Part shown: positions 16,451 through 24,187 of the stretch, in pieces
Numbering within the stretch: position 1 is the stretch's first letter
Layout of the letters: each line of letters starts with the position of its first letter
NCBI GenBank assembly: GCA_020636955.1
Contig: JACJWY010000007.1
Location: 1-64,000 of the forward strand
Direction of reading: 5' to 3'
Source: Thermoleophilales bacterium
GTDB lineage: Bacteria > Actinomycetota > Thermoleophilia > Solirubrobacterales > 70-9
Length of the DNA: 64,000 bases
The notes under the pieces: model-generated
Told to the model about the DNA's origin: nothing
Databases searched by the model: none
Seen by the model: only the letters and a program-made list of their open reading frames with translations
Position numbers and translations under genes: made by a program

Positions 16451-17035
16451 CCGTAGGTCGACGTGACGGAAGCGGGGCCGCAGGCGCTCGCGTAGTTGCC
16501 CTGCGGCGGCAGACTCGGGATCGCCCCGGGTCAGCAGGAATACCTCGGTCGCGTCGAAGGTCACCAGTTCGTCCTCGACCGCCTGAACGAGGTTCTCGTC
16601 ACCCACCGAGGCCGAAGCATCGACGCCGGCGAGGGTGAGGGAGGCAACCGACACGACCAGATCACGCTGGGCGCTATCGCGCGCCCGCTCCAGGTCGGTG
16701 GCCCAGCGGCGCAGGAAAGTGTTCGCGGCCGGAGTCAGCAGGCGGATCTCGGCTTCGTTTTCGTCGAATCCGATCCGCACCTCATCTGCCACCCGCTGGA
16801 TCGAGGCCGCGTCCTCGATCGGGAAGGTGGTCACCACCAGGAGCCGCCGGGCCAGTTCGGGATGTGGCGTCCGGCCGATCGGATCCCGGGGGATGACGAG
16901 CATCGCCACGATCACCAGGCCGACCAGCGACAAACCGGCGATCGTCAACCCCAGGCCCGGTCCCGCCAGCGCAAAGCCGAGCGCTGCCGGCACAATCAGG
17001 GCAATCAGGAGGAGCGGAGGCTGCCAGGACTTCAC
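16448..17035 (-). CDS. Membrane-anchored protein with two TM helices, unknown
   Basis: 195-residue protein. Two N-terminal hydrophobic helices (residues ~8-27 and ~29-48) are followed by a soluble alpha/beta domain that starts RLLVVTTFPIEDA and contains EVRIGFDENEAEIRLLTP, ATDLERARDSAQRDL and ATEVFLLTRGDP. The domain resembles a nucleotide-binding USP-like fold but no motif decides it. GTG start at 17035 with a TACTTT box 7 nt upstream. It ends 10 nt before the ABC ATPase start, in the same direction. Confidence 0.6.
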   Translation of the reverse strand: MKSWQPPLLLIALIVPAALGFALAGPGLGLTIAGLSLVGLVIVAMLVIPRDPIGRTPHPELARRLLVVTTFPIEDAASIQRVADEVRIGFDENEAEIRLLTPAANTFLRRWATDLERARDSAQRDLVVSVASLTLAGVDASASVGDENLVQAVEDELVTFDATEVFLLTRGDPESAAAGQLRERLRPRFRHVDLR

Positions 17036-17042
17036 GGCACGA

Positions 17043-17048
17043 AAAGTA
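17043..17048 (-). promoter_or_regulatory. -10 box TACTTT, leaderless type
   Basis: Minus-strand TACTTT ends 7 nt before the GTG at 17035. Confidence 0.45.
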
Positions 17049-17113
17049 CCCTCACCGGGCCTAACCAGACCGACCTGGTGAGGGTGAGCCCCACCGACCC
17101 GGTGAGGGTGAGC
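17048..17113. repeat. Hairpin and 24-bp-period direct repeat
   Basis: ACCCTCACC (17048-17056) pairs with GGTGAGGGT (17077-17085). The right arm recurs as GGTGAGGGTGAGC at 17077-17089 and 17101-17113 within a two-copy 24-bp repeat. It lies between the VOC gene stop and the membrane-protein start and may act as a terminator of the VOC transcript. Confidence 0.5.
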
Positions 17114-17116
17114 TTT

Positions 17117-17497
17117 CTAGCCGGCGAGCGCGAAGGTGTTGCCGTCAGGATCGGTGAACCAGGCGACACGGCCCTCACCCATATCCAGCACTCCGTTCTC
17201 GTCCTGTCCGAAACCTTCGTAGATCTCGAACTCGATGCCCTTGGCTTTCAGGGTTGCCATCTCGGCGTCGAGGTCCTGGACTGCCCAGCATGCCACTGTG
17301 GCCGTGCCCTTTCCGGCATTCTCGGGTGAGGGGTAGACCATCAATCCGGTTTCACTCCCGCATCCGTAAACGATTTCGTGGCCGCCGGCACCGGAGTCGA
17401 CCGCCGAAAGCCCCAGTGAGCCTTCGAAGAAACTCCTGGCCTGTTCGAGATCCGAAACTGCCGCCACCGCCGCAACTCTGCATTCGCTCAGGCTCAT
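17117..17497 (-). CDS. VOC family protein
   Basis: 126-residue single-domain glyoxalase-fold protein beginning MSLSECRVAAV. It contains DLEQARSFFEGSLGLSAVDSG, ATVACWAVQDLDAEMATLKAKGIEFEIYEG and the terminal WFTDPDGNTFALAG typical of the superfamily. The substrate is unknown. A strong AGGAGGAAG ribosome-binding site precedes the ATG at 17497, so the longer frame starting at 17578 is rejected. It is divergent from the aminopeptidase gene. Confidence 0.82.
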   Translation of the reverse strand: MSLSECRVAAVAAVSDLEQARSFFEGSLGLSAVDSGAGGHEIVYGCGSETGLMVYPSPENAGKGTATVACWAVQDLDAEMATLKAKGIEFEIYEGFGQDENGVLDMGEGRVAWFTDPDGNTFALAG

Positions 17498-17563
17498 CGC
17501 TTCCTCCTGTGACTGTTGATTTGCCCGTGAACCGAGCCTAACCGGCCGGGAGCGTTCAATGGG

Positions 17564-17569
17564 TAGATT
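17564..17569 (+). promoter_or_regulatory. -10 box TAGATT, leaderless type
   Basis: TAGATT in the context GGGTAGATT ends 7 nt before the ATG at 17577 and overlaps the alternative ATG at 17559, which argues for the downstream start. Confidence 0.5.
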
Positions 17570-17576
17570 TTTCTTC

Positions 17577-18524
17577 ATGTCTCACGAGCTCGCGAAGGCC
17601 GTCCGCACCGTCGTTCACGAATGCATGGGGGTTCGGCCAAACGAAGAAGTCCTTGTGGTCTGCAACCCGGCGACGAGGGAGCTCGGCGATGCTTTCAGGA
17701 CCGAGGCGGAATCGATCGGGGCGGAGGCGGTGCTGGCGGTGATGACCGAGCGCGCCTCACATGCCGGTGAGCCTCCGGCGACTGTCGCGGAAGCGATGGT
17801 GGCCGCCGACGTGCTGCTGGTGCCGACCATCCAGTCGCTCTCCCACACCGCGGCCCGGAAGCGGGCGACCGAATCCGGCACCCGCACCGCGACCCTGCCG
17901 GGAGCAACCGTCGAGATGCTCTCCCGGGTGATGAGCGACGACATGGAAAAGCTCAGGCACCGTGGCCACCGGGTGGCGGAGCTGCTCGACCGTGGCACCG
18001 AAGCCCGGCTCACCTGCGACCACGGCAGTGACTTGACGCTCGGGCTGCAGGGTCGGGTCGCGATCCCGGATGCCGGGGAGCTGACCGAAGCCGGCGCCTT
18101 CGGGAATCTGCCCTGCGGCGAAGGATTCATCGCCCCGGCCACCGCCGAAGGGACACTCGTGGTCGACGGGTCGATCGCCGGGGTCGGCCTGGTCTCCGAC
18201 CCGGTCCGGCTGACCATCGAGGGCGGCCATCTGGTCGATGCGACCGGTAAACAAGGCGAAAAGCTGATGGAGCTGCTGAGCGTTCACGGGCCAGACGGAA
18301 CCAACGTGGCCGAGCTGGGAATCGGCACCAACGAAAAGGCGACTTTGACCGGCAACATCCTCGAGGACGAGAAGATCATCGGTACCGCTCACGTCGCCTT
18401 CGGCGCTTCGGCGGCGATCGGCGGCAAGGTCCAGGTGCCGGTCCACCTCGATGTGGTGTCGATGCGACCCGAAGTGACCATTGACGGGACGCCCGTGGTC
18501 CTCGAAGGCAGGTTGCTGGTGTGA
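17577..18524 (+). CDS. M29-type (AmpS/PepS-like) aminopeptidase
   Basis: 315-residue protein related to the thermophilic M29 aminopeptidases and the leucyl aminopeptidase (aminopeptidase T) group. Visible family blocks are the N-terminal RPNEEVLVVCNPATRELGDAF, LPCGEGFIAPATAEGTLVVDGSI (with the conserved Glu), NVAELGIGTNEKA and the C-terminal GKVQVPVHLDVV. Length is shorter than classical M29 enzymes (~400), so it belongs to the short relatives and peptidase activity is not certain. Start is set by the TAGATT box. Its stop overlaps the GTG of the formimidoyltransferase (GTGA), indicating one operon. Confidence 0.75.
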   Translation: MSHELAKAVRTVVHECMGVRPNEEVLVVCNPATRELGDAFRTEAESIGAEAVLAVMTERASHAGEPPATVAEAMVAADVLLVPTIQSLSHTAARKRATESGTRTATLPGATVEMLSRVMSDDMEKLRHRGHRVAELLDRGTEARLTCDHGSDLTLGLQGRVAIPDAGELTEAGAFGNLPCGEGFIAPATAEGTLVVDGSIAGVGLVSDPVRLTIEGGHLVDATGKQGEKLMELLSVHGPDGTNVAELGIGTNEKATLTGNILEDEKIIGTAHVAFGASAAIGGKVQVPVHLDVVSMRPEVTIDGTPVVLEGRLLV

Positions 18525-19420
18525 GCCTGCTGGCGGTTCCGAACGTTTCCGAGGGGCGTGACTTCGCCCGGCTGGACCGGCTCGAGGCCGGACTGGGAGA
18601 GGAGGTAACCCTGCTGGACCGGCACACCGACCTCGACCACCATCGGGCCGTCTTCACTCTGGCCGGACCCGCGGAAACCCTGGCCGGGGCGCTGACCGGT
18701 CTGGCCGGGACGGCGACGGTGGAAATCGACATGACCGCTTGGGACGGGCAGCATCCGGCAATCGGTGCGCTCGATGTCTGCCCGGTGGTGTGGCTGAGCG
18801 AGCAGCGCCGGGACATGGCGGCGCAGGTGGCCAGGGAGGTCGGTGAGGCGATCGGTGCGATGGGCGTTCCCGTCTTCTTCTACGGGGATCTCGCGACTGG
18901 CAGTGACCGTCGGGAACGTGCCTATTTCCGGGCCGGGGGGCTCGACTCACTCTGGCAGCGGATGACCTCGGGCAGCCTGGAACCTGATTTTGGCCCCGGC
19001 CAGCCGCATCCGACCGCCGGTGCAACCCTGGTCACGGCGAGGGCGCCGATAGCCGCCTTCAACCTGGAGCTTGCGAGCGATAACCTGGCCGTAGCGAGAG
19101 ACATCGCTGCGGCGATCCGGGAAAGCCCGGATGACGGAATTCCCGGGGTCCGGGCGCTGGGACTTGTCCTCTCAACCGGACGGGCGCAGGTGTCCACCAA
19201 TGTCCACGACCCGATCGGGACGCCGCTCAACGAAATTGTCTCGGCGGTCCAGGAGGAGGCGGCATTGCGGGGCACCCATGTGGTCGAAGCGGAACTTATC
19301 GGGCTGATTCCCGAAGCGGCGATGGAGGACTATCCGGAGGAGGTTCCGATCCGTGATTTCGACCCTGCCTTTCACGTCATCGAGCGCCGGCTGAAGCCGC
19401 GTGGCGAAGCCGGCGGATAG
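18521..19420 (+). CDS. Glutamate formimidoyltransferase
   Basis: 299-residue stand-alone formiminotransferase (N-terminal half of FTCD), which transfers the formimino group of N-formimino-L-glutamate to tetrahydrofolate at the end of histidine degradation. The start LLAVPNVSEGRD, the DRHTDLDHHRAVFTLAG block with catalytic His, and GPGQPHPTAGATLVTARAPIAAFNLEL are diagnostic. The cyclodeaminase half and other hut genes are absent here, so it may work in one-carbon metabolism apart from a hut operon. GTG start overlaps the preceding stop. Confidence 0.88.
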   Translation: MSLLAVPNVSEGRDFARLDRLEAGLGEEVTLLDRHTDLDHHRAVFTLAGPAETLAGALTGLAGTATVEIDMTAWDGQHPAIGALDVCPVVWLSEQRRDMAAQVAREVGEAIGAMGVPVFFYGDLATGSDRRERAYFRAGGLDSLWQRMTSGSLEPDFGPGQPHPTAGATLVTARAPIAAFNLELASDNLAVARDIAAAIRESPDDGIPGVRALGLVLSTGRAQVSTNVHDPIGTPLNEIVSAVQEEAALRGTHVVEAELIGLIPEAAMEDYPEEVPIRDFDPAFHVIERRLKPRGEAGG

Positions 19421-19431
19421 TCGCTGTCCGA

Positions 19432-19437
19432 TAGGTT
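19432..19437 (+). promoter_or_regulatory. -10 box TAGGTT, leaderless type
   Basis: TAGGTT ends 6 nt before the GTG at 19444. Confidence 0.5.
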
Positions 19438-19443
19438 TCGCCA

Positions 19444-19818
19444 GTGGCACAGACCAAGAAGAAGCGCACCAGAAAGAAGCGCGGCACCCAGGCCGGCAAC
19501 ATCGACAGCTCCCGTCGTTCCCGGCCCAGAAGCCGGGCGGAAGCAAAGAACCAGGCTCGCTCGGGCGGGTCCGGACGCAGCCGCACCATGCAGAAGGGCG
19601 ACAGCCCCCCGAACTGGCGGGGAGCGACGGTCCGGGGTCTGATCGCTTCGGGCGTCTTCGTCCTGCTCCTGCTGCTGCTGTTCGGACGGCCACTGGTCAG
19701 CGCCCTGATAATCGGCGCCGTGATGCTGATCTTCTACATCCCGGCCGGCTACTACATGGATCTCTTTCTCTGGCGCCGGCGCGAGCGTCAGCGGATCAGG
19801 GCCCGGAGCAAGGGCTGA
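19444..19818 (+). CDS. Small basic membrane protein, unknown
   Basis: 124-residue protein with a strongly basic N-terminal half (Lys/Arg/Ser-rich, starting MAQTKKKRTRKKRGTQ) followed by two adjacent hydrophobic helices (residues ~65-82 and ~84-103) and a basic tail (WRRRERQRIRARSKG). The topology puts both charged ends in the cytoplasm. A nucleic-acid or phospholipid contact is conceivable but not shown. Its stop lies 2 nt before the TTG of the MBL hydrolase, so they are co-transcribed. Confidence 0.6.
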   Translation: MAQTKKKRTRKKRGTQAGNIDSSRRSRPRSRAEAKNQARSGGSGRSRTMQKGDSPPNWRGATVRGLIASGVFVLLLLLLFGRPLVSALIIGAVMLIFYIPAGYYMDLFLWRRRERQRIRARSKG

Positions 19819-19820
19819 CC

Positions 19821-20468
19821 TTGGCCGGGCTCGAGGTCATCGGGACCACCGTCGGGCCGGTTGCCGAGAACTCCTACCTGCTCTTCAAGGAGGAAACCGG
19901 GAAGGCGCTCCTCGTCGATCCCGGTGACGAAGCCGACCGCCTGATGCAGCCGCTGGCCGATCGCGGCCTGGAGCTTGAGGCGATCCTCCTGACCCATTGC
20001 CACTTCGATCACATCGGTGCGGTTGCCCCGATCGCGAAGGCGACCGGGGCGTCGGTCTATTGCCCGCTGATCGAGGTTCCGATCCTGGCCGATGTCATGG
20101 CCTATGTGCCCTGGCCCGGGATCGGACCCTTCGAAAGCTACGACGCCGATCACACGGTTGAAGGTGGCGAGCACCTGTCCCTCGCCGGCTTGGAGATCGA
20201 CGTCCTTTTCACCCCGGGTCACAGTCCCGGACATGTCACCTACTCGATTCCTGAAGCCGGCCTGCTCCTTTCCGGAGATGTGCTCTTCCAGGGCTCGGTC
20301 GGCCGGGTCGATCTGCCCGGCGGGGACTGGGACACCCTGCTCGAATCGATTCGCATGCTGATCACCAGCTTCCCCGAAGAAACGCAGGTTCTGCCAGGTC
20401 ACATGGGGGTCACCACCCTCGGGGCCGAACTGGCTACCAACCCCTTCCTGACCGAGATTCCGAGGTGA
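19821..20468 (+). CDS. MBL-fold metallohydrolase, glyoxalase II-like
   Basis: 215-residue metallo-beta-lactamase-fold hydrolase. The metal motif THCHFDHIGA is near residues 55-64, followed by TPGHSPGHVTY, SGDVLFQGSVGRVDLPGGD and the terminal LPGHM. This is the YcbL/glyoxalase II-like group that hydrolyses thioesters such as S-lactoylglutathione or other thiol adducts. No glutathione pathway is visible here, so the thiol is uncertain. The TTG at 19821 is the only start that begins at the fold (MAGLEVIGTTVGPVAENSYLL). It precedes hisS by 7 nt, an association frequent in Gram-positive bacteria. Confidence 0.85.
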   Translation: MAGLEVIGTTVGPVAENSYLLFKEETGKALLVDPGDEADRLMQPLADRGLELEAILLTHCHFDHIGAVAPIAKATGASVYCPLIEVPILADVMAYVPWPGIGPFESYDADHTVEGGEHLSLAGLEIDVLFTPGHSPGHVTYSIPEAGLLLSGDVLFQGSVGRVDLPGGDWDTLLESIRMLITSFPEETQVLPGHMGVTTLGAELATNPFLTEIPR

Positions 20469-20475
20469 AGGCCTG

Positions 20476-21711
20476 ATGGCGGAGAAGTTCAAGGCGCCGC
20501 GCGGCACCTTTGATGTGTTGCCGGAACAGGCCGCCCAGCGTGAGCGGCTGCTGCAGGCCGCAAGGGAGATTTTCGGCCTGGCCGGATACCGGTTGATCGC
20601 CACGCCCGTCTTCGAGGACACGGCACTCTTCGAGCGCGGGGTCGGCAGGTCGACCGACATCGTCCGCAAGGAGATGTTTACCTTCGAGGACAAGGGGGAG
20701 AGGTCGCTCACCCTCCGGCCCGAGGGAACGGCGTCGATCTGCCGGGCCTACATCGAGCACGGCATGCATAAGCTGCCGCAGCCGGTCAAGCTCTTTTACG
20801 CCGGTCCGTTTTTTCGCCATGAGCGGCCCCAGGCCGGCCGCTACCGGCAGTTCAACCAGATCGGCGCGGAAGCCATCGGGTCGGACTCGCCGCTGGTCGA
20901 TGTCGAGGTGATCACCCTGATCAGCGACCTGATCGAGGAACTCGGGGTGCCCGGAGTGGAGCTCAAACTCGGCAGCCTCGGTTCGCTTGATGCCCGTGCC
21001 ACCTACCTCGACGAATTGAAGTCACATCTCAGATCCCGTGAGGGCGAACTCTCCGATGATGTCCGCGAACGCATCGAAATCAATCCGCTACGGGCCTTCG
21101 ACTCCGACCACGAGGGAACGCAGGCCGTGATGGCCGACGCGCCGCAGCTACTCGACTTCCTCGGTGAGGAAGACGCCGAACACTTCGAACAGGTGAAGTC
21201 CTATCTCGGAGCGGCATCGGTCGAATTCACGATCGACCCGACCCTGGTCCGGGGACTCGACTACTACACCCGGACCATCTTCAGCTTCGTCTGCGACCGG
21301 CTGGGCGCCCAGTCCGAAATCGGCGGCGGCGGACGCTACGACGGACTGATCGAACAGCTTGGCGGACCGGCGACCCCTGCGGTCGGCTGGGCTGCGGGGA
21401 TCGAACGGATCCTGCTCGCCCTCGACGAGGATGTCACCTCGGCCGGAATGGACCTTTTCGTGGTCGTGCCCGACCCGGAACTGACCACCAAGGCCGTCGC
21501 CCTGGTGGCCGAGCTCCGCCACCACGGTCTGGCGGTGGAGATGGACCTGGCCGGCCGCAGCGTCAAGGGCCAGTTCAAACAGGCCGACCGGGTGGGGGCC
21601 GCCCACACCCTGATCCTCGAGCCGGGCGGCACAGCCTCGCTCAAGAACATGGAAACCGGTGACCAGCAGACCGTCGATCCCAAAGACGTCGGCAACCTGA
21701 TCCGGCCCTGA
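20476..21711 (+). CDS. hisS: Histidyl-tRNA synthetase
   Basis: 411-residue class II aminoacyl-tRNA synthetase charging tRNA-His. It begins with KAPRGTFDVLPEQ; motif 2 is FRHERPQAGRYRQFNQIGAE near residues 114-133. The histidine-specific motif LVRGLDYYTRTIF is at about 256-268 and GGGGRYDGL follows. Motif 3 is GWAAGIERILL. The C-terminal anticodon-binding domain (DLFVVVPDP onwards) is complete. Length is normal for bacterial HisRS. It lies between an MBL hydrolase and lepB on the plus strand. Confidence 0.97.
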   Translation: MAEKFKAPRGTFDVLPEQAAQRERLLQAAREIFGLAGYRLIATPVFEDTALFERGVGRSTDIVRKEMFTFEDKGERSLTLRPEGTASICRAYIEHGMHKLPQPVKLFYAGPFFRHERPQAGRYRQFNQIGAEAIGSDSPLVDVEVITLISDLIEELGVPGVELKLGSLGSLDARATYLDELKSHLRSREGELSDDVRERIEINPLRAFDSDHEGTQAVMADAPQLLDFLGEEDAEHFEQVKSYLGAASVEFTIDPTLVRGLDYYTRTIFSFVCDRLGAQSEIGGGGRYDGLIEQLGGPATPAVGWAAGIERILLALDEDVTSAGMDLFVVVPDPELTTKAVALVAELRHHGLAVEMDLAGRSVKGQFKQADRVGAAHTLILEPGGTASLKNMETGDQQTVDPKDVGNLIRP

Positions 21712-21738
21712 ATCCGGGCCCGGGAAGTTGGAAGAAAA

Positions 21739-22368
21739 GTGATTCCGAGGATCCCGAAAGCGAAAACGGCTGGGGGAAGTTTCGTCGAGCTGGTCGTCAT
21801 CGTCGCGCTCGCTCTCGGGCTTGCCTTGCTGGTTCAGGCTTTCCTGGTCAAGCCGTACCAGATCCCCTCGGGCTCGATGGAACCGACCCTGGACATCAAC
21901 CAGCGCATCCTTGTCAACCGGTTCATCTACCACTTCACCGATCCCAAGCCGGGTGATGTGGTCGTGTTCCACCCGCCCCAGGGGGTGGATCGAGGCGGTG
22001 CCGGCGAGTGCGGCGTCCCTCACCCGGAAGATCAGTCCTGCCCCGAGCCGACCGCCGAGGAGTCCGGCGATACCTTCATCAAGCGGATCGTCGCGGGACC
22101 GGGAGACACGGTCTCGATCCGGAAAGGGCTGCCGGTGGTGAACGGAAAGGTCGTCGAGCCGGACGGCTACGATATCCGGCCCTGCCGGGGAAGCCAGGAA
22201 TGCAACCTGCCGAAGAAGATCACCGTGCCGGAAGGCCATTTCTTCCTGATGGGTGACAACCGCGGAAACAGCGAAGACAGCCGGTACTGGGGACCGTTAC
22301 CCGAGGACTGGCTGATCGGCAAGGCCTTTGCGACCTACTGGCCGCCGAACCGCATCGGCGGTCTCTGA
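21739..22368 (+). CDS. lepB: Signal peptidase I
   Basis: 209-residue membrane serine protease that removes signal peptides from exported proteins, including the several secretory proteins of this window. One N-terminal TM helix (residues ~14-35) leads to the catalytic Ser in PSGSMEPTL near 44-52. The catalytic Lys lies in TFIKRIVAGPGDTV and the conserved C-terminal box is GDNRGNSEDSRYWGPL. An insertion with two cysteines (GECGVPHPEDQSCPEP) sits between the boxes, outside the membrane. GTG start. A strong terminator follows 28 nt after the stop. Confidence 0.95.
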   Translation: MIPRIPKAKTAGGSFVELVVIVALALGLALLVQAFLVKPYQIPSGSMEPTLDINQRILVNRFIYHFTDPKPGDVVVFHPPQGVDRGGAGECGVPHPEDQSCPEPTAEESGDTFIKRIVAGPGDTVSIRKGLPVVNGKVVEPDGYDIRPCRGSQECNLPKKITVPEGHFFLMGDNRGNSEDSRYWGPLPEDWLIGKAFATYWPPNRIGGL

Positions 22369-22395
22369 GCGGCGACCGAGCCCCTGCCTGAAAGG

Positions 22396-22424
22396 CGAAG
22401 CCCCGGATTTGTTCCGGGGCTTCG
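22396..22424 (+). terminator. Strong hairpin terminator after lepB
   Basis: 12-bp perfect stem CGAAGCCCCGGA / TCCGGGGCTTCG with a 5-nt loop. It lies between lepB and the convergent aldehyde dehydrogenase and may serve both strands. Confidence 0.8.
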
Positions 22425-22510
22425 TCCTGGGAGGGGCGGGCCGGCCGGGGGAGAGATTGCCGGCCCGTCTGGCTTGATGGTGGGAGGTAAGGCCCGATCG
22501 TCCTTTCGAT

Positions 22511-24004
22511 CTAGAGCCCGACGATGACCGACTTGGTCTCGAGGTAGTTCTTGAGGACTTCTTCGCCCATCTCCCGTCCCCAGCCACTCTGCTTGTAACC
22601 GCCGAAGGGCAGCTCCGCAGCGAACACGTGGTAGGTGTTGACGTGGACCGTGCCTGACTTGATCCGCTTGGCCAGCCGGTGCGCCTTGGAGATGTCGCGG
22701 GTCCAGATGCCTGCGGCGAGCCCGTAGTGGGAGTCATTGGCCTGGCGGGCGAGATCGTCAATATCGTCGAAGGGCATTGCCGCGATGACCGGTCCGAAGA
22801 CCTCTTCGCGGACAATCGTGTCGGTCGGCTTGGCATCAACCAATACGGTCGGCTCGACGAAGAAGCCCGGGCCGTCGATCGCCTTGCCACCGGTCACCGC
22901 GGTGTTGCCTTCCTCGGCTCCGCGGTTCAGGTAGCCGGTGACCCGCTCGAACTGTTCGGCCGAGACCAGCGGACCCATATCCGTGTCCTCTTCGAGCCCG
23001 TGACCGACCTTGATGCCTTTCGCCGCCTCCGAGATGCCCTCAACCACCCGGTCGAACTGATCGGACTGGACGTAGAGACGGGAGCCGGCTGAACAGACCT
23101 CGCCCTGGTTGAAGAAGATCCCCTGGGCGGCACCTTCGATCGCGGCGTCCACATCGGCGTCGGAGAAGATGATGTTCGGCGACTTGCCGCCGAGCTCCAG
23201 GGAGACCCGCTTCAGGTTGCCGGTCGCGGTGCGGGCGATCAGCTTGCCGATTTCGGTCGAACCGGTAAAGGCCACCTTGTCCACATCCGGATGGGCGGCC
23301 AGGGCGGCACCGGCGGTCTCGCCGTAGCCGGGGATCACGTTGACAACGCCGTCCGGGATGCCAGCTTCCTGGATCAGCTGACCGAGGCGGAGAGCCGAAA
23401 GTGGCGTCTGTTCGGCCGGCTTCAGCACCACGGTGCAGCCCGTGGCCAAGGCCGGACCGAGCTTCCAGGCTGCCATCAGCAGCGGGAAGTTCCACGGGAT
23501 GATCTGACCGACCACGCCGACCGGCTCCCGCAGGGTGTAGGAGTGGAACTCGGCCTCGGGCAGGTACGGAACCGAGGGGTTGATCGTGCCGCCGTTCAGC
23601 TTGGTGGCCCAGCCGGCCATGTACCAGAAGAGGTCGGCCGCGAGGGGCACGTCGGCGGCCAGCGCCACGGCCTTCGGCTTGCCGTTGTCCAGTGTCTCAA
23701 GCGTGGCGAGTTCCTCGGCGTTTTCCATGATCAGGTCGCCGACCCGGTGGATCAGCCGGCCGCGCTCGGAAGCCGACATCTTCGACCAGGGGCCTTCCTC
23801 GAGGGCAAAACGGGCAGCGGCAACGGCCCGGTTTACGTCCTCGGCACCGCCTTCGGCGATTACGCCAAGCAGGTCGCCGGTAGCCGGGTCGTGGGTTTCG
23901 AAGGTCGCGCCTTCTGCCGACTCGACCCATTCGCCGCCGATCAGCATCTGCTTCGGTCCGGTCTGCCGGACCAGCTCTTCGGCTTCGGAAATCGTTGTTG
24001 CCAT
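22511..24004 (-). CDS. NAD(P)-dependent aldehyde dehydrogenase
   Basis: 497-residue ALDH-superfamily enzyme oxidising an aldehyde to a carboxylic acid. The NAD-binding region has GYGETAGAALAAHPDVDKVAFTGSTEIGK. The catalytic Glu is in VSLELGGKSPNI and the catalytic Cys in NQGEVCSAGSRLYV, so it should be active. The C-terminal FGGYKQSGWGREMG is typical of acetaldehyde/betaine/aromatic aldehyde dehydrogenases. AGGAGAG precedes the ATG at 24004, so the longer frame to 24286 is rejected. It is divergent from a GAF-domain regulator, an arrangement seen for AcoR-like regulators controlling alcohol/aldehyde catabolism. The exact substrate is not evident. Confidence 0.93.
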   Translation of the reverse strand: MATTISEAEELVRQTGPKQMLIGGEWVESAEGATFETHDPATGDLLGVIAEGGAEDVNRAVAAARFALEEGPWSKMSASERGRLIHRVGDLIMENAEELATLETLDNGKPKAVALAADVPLAADLFWYMAGWATKLNGGTINPSVPYLPEAEFHSYTLREPVGVVGQIIPWNFPLLMAAWKLGPALATGCTVVLKPAEQTPLSALRLGQLIQEAGIPDGVVNVIPGYGETAGAALAAHPDVDKVAFTGSTEIGKLIARTATGNLKRVSLELGGKSPNIIFSDADVDAAIEGAAQGIFFNQGEVCSAGSRLYVQSDQFDRVVEGISEAAKGIKVGHGLEEDTDMGPLVSAEQFERVTGYLNRGAEEGNTAVTGGKAIDGPGFFVEPTVLVDAKPTDTIVREEVFGPVIAAMPFDDIDDLARQANDSHYGLAAGIWTRDISKAHRLAKRIKSGTVHVNTYHVFAAELPFGGYKQSGWGREMGEEVLKNYLETKSVIVGL

Positions 24005-24091
24005 TTGGGACTCTCCTTGGTTCATCCGCGGCTGCGGTTTCTTTCCCTCTCGCCTCCGATCGGGAGGCTGCGTCGAAGTTAGGGAGCGACC

Positions 24092-24138
24092 CGTTGCAGG
24101 ACCGCTGCATCTCCCCGGGGTTGCAACGGGGTTGCAAC
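24092..24138. promoter_or_regulatory. GTTGCA-box operator cluster
   Basis: In the divergent spacer, the 8-bp palindrome GTTGCAAC occurs at 24120-24127 and 24131-24138, 11 bp apart (one helical turn). A weaker dyad GTTGCAG-N5-CTGCA is at 24092-24108. They lie ~115-130 bp before the ALDH start and ~50 bp before the regulator start. They are probably bound by the GAF-domain regulator. Confidence 0.55.
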
Positions 24139-24175
24139 GTTTTGCGTCGTCGGCTTGCCGACCTCTCGAGGGGCG

Positions 24176-24181
24176 TAGGCT
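24176..24181 (+). promoter_or_regulatory. -10 box TAGGCT, leaderless type
   Basis: TAGGCT ends 6 nt before the ATG at 24188 of the GAF-domain regulator. Confidence 0.5.
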
Positions 24182-24187
24182 TGACAC

